Shown: positions 13,950 through 13,980 of the stretch, in pieces
Numbering within the stretch: position 1 is the stretch's first letter
How the letters are laid out: the number at the start of each line of letters is the position of its first letter
From: an uncultured Treponema sp.
GTDB taxonomy: Bacteria; Spirochaetota; Spirochaetia; Treponematales; Treponemataceae
DNA: 13,980 nucleotides
NCBI GenBank assembly: GCA_937885235.1
Contig: CAKZZK010000321.1
Coordinates: 1 to 13,980, forward strand
Reading direction: 5' to 3'
Program-made: the position numbers and the translations under genes
The notes under the pieces: generated by a model
Told to the model about the DNA's origin: nothing
Seen by the model: the letters and a program-made list of their open reading frames with translations, nothing else
Database searches by the model: none

Positions 13950-13980
13950 CGGTCTCGGCTAAAAAAAAGCTTCCCAATGT

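Noticed and set aside
13932..13980. Short inverted repeat TTAGC/GCTAA followed by eight A at the window edge
   Set aside because: On the plus strand, A follows the stem where T would be needed; on the minus strand, the T run precedes the stem. It may be the left half of a larger terminator cut by the window end.

Overview
The window looks like chromosome of a spirochaete, most likely a host-associated Treponema with fairly balanced base composition. The pointers are several secreted lipoproteins with loose spirochaete-type lipoboxes, a formylglycine-enzyme-fold (SUMF1) lipoprotein of a kind common in treponemes, a WYL regulator, and a run of ten G inside an operon. The genus is inferred from gene content only; no database comparison was possible.

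Layout. (1) 1-538: end of an rRNA operon, the 3' part of 23S rRNA followed by 5S rRNA, then a two-way terminator. (2) 616-2970: thrH (leftward) and cimA (rightward) diverge from a short A+T-rich gap with a near-consensus cimA promoter. (3) 3031-8935: an apparent operon under its own strong promoter, encoding a sugar-type (CUT2) ABC transporter (binding lipoprotein, permease, double ATPase, second permease) and ending with leuB and a two-way terminator. An internal hairpin terminator follows the binding-protein gene, and a G10 tract separates the ATPase and second permease. (4) 8947-12612: a leftward Ala-rich coiled-coil lipoprotein and a rightward WYL regulator diverge from a promoter region with phased short repeats; a SUMF1-fold lipoprotein follows. 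(5) 12664-12752: three hairpins in the gap between converging genes. (6) 12835-13949: a leftward XRE regulator diverges from a strong rightward promoter, with an inverted repeat over both -35 boxes. A leader of about 390 nt rich in hairpins and without a convincing gene runs into a small lipoprotein gene.

How the parts may work together. CimA and LeuB are the first and last enzymes of the citramalate route from pyruvate to 2-oxobutyrate, which makes isoleucine precursor without threonine; the middle enzyme (LeuCD) is not here. A transporter of sugar-importer type sits exactly between them, which is unusual and makes its substrate an open question. ThrH can act on phosphoserine or homoserine, so region 2 has an amino-acid theme. 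The least explained part is region 6: a repressor-like gene, facing promoters that share an operator-like repeat, and a structured leader with competing pairings.
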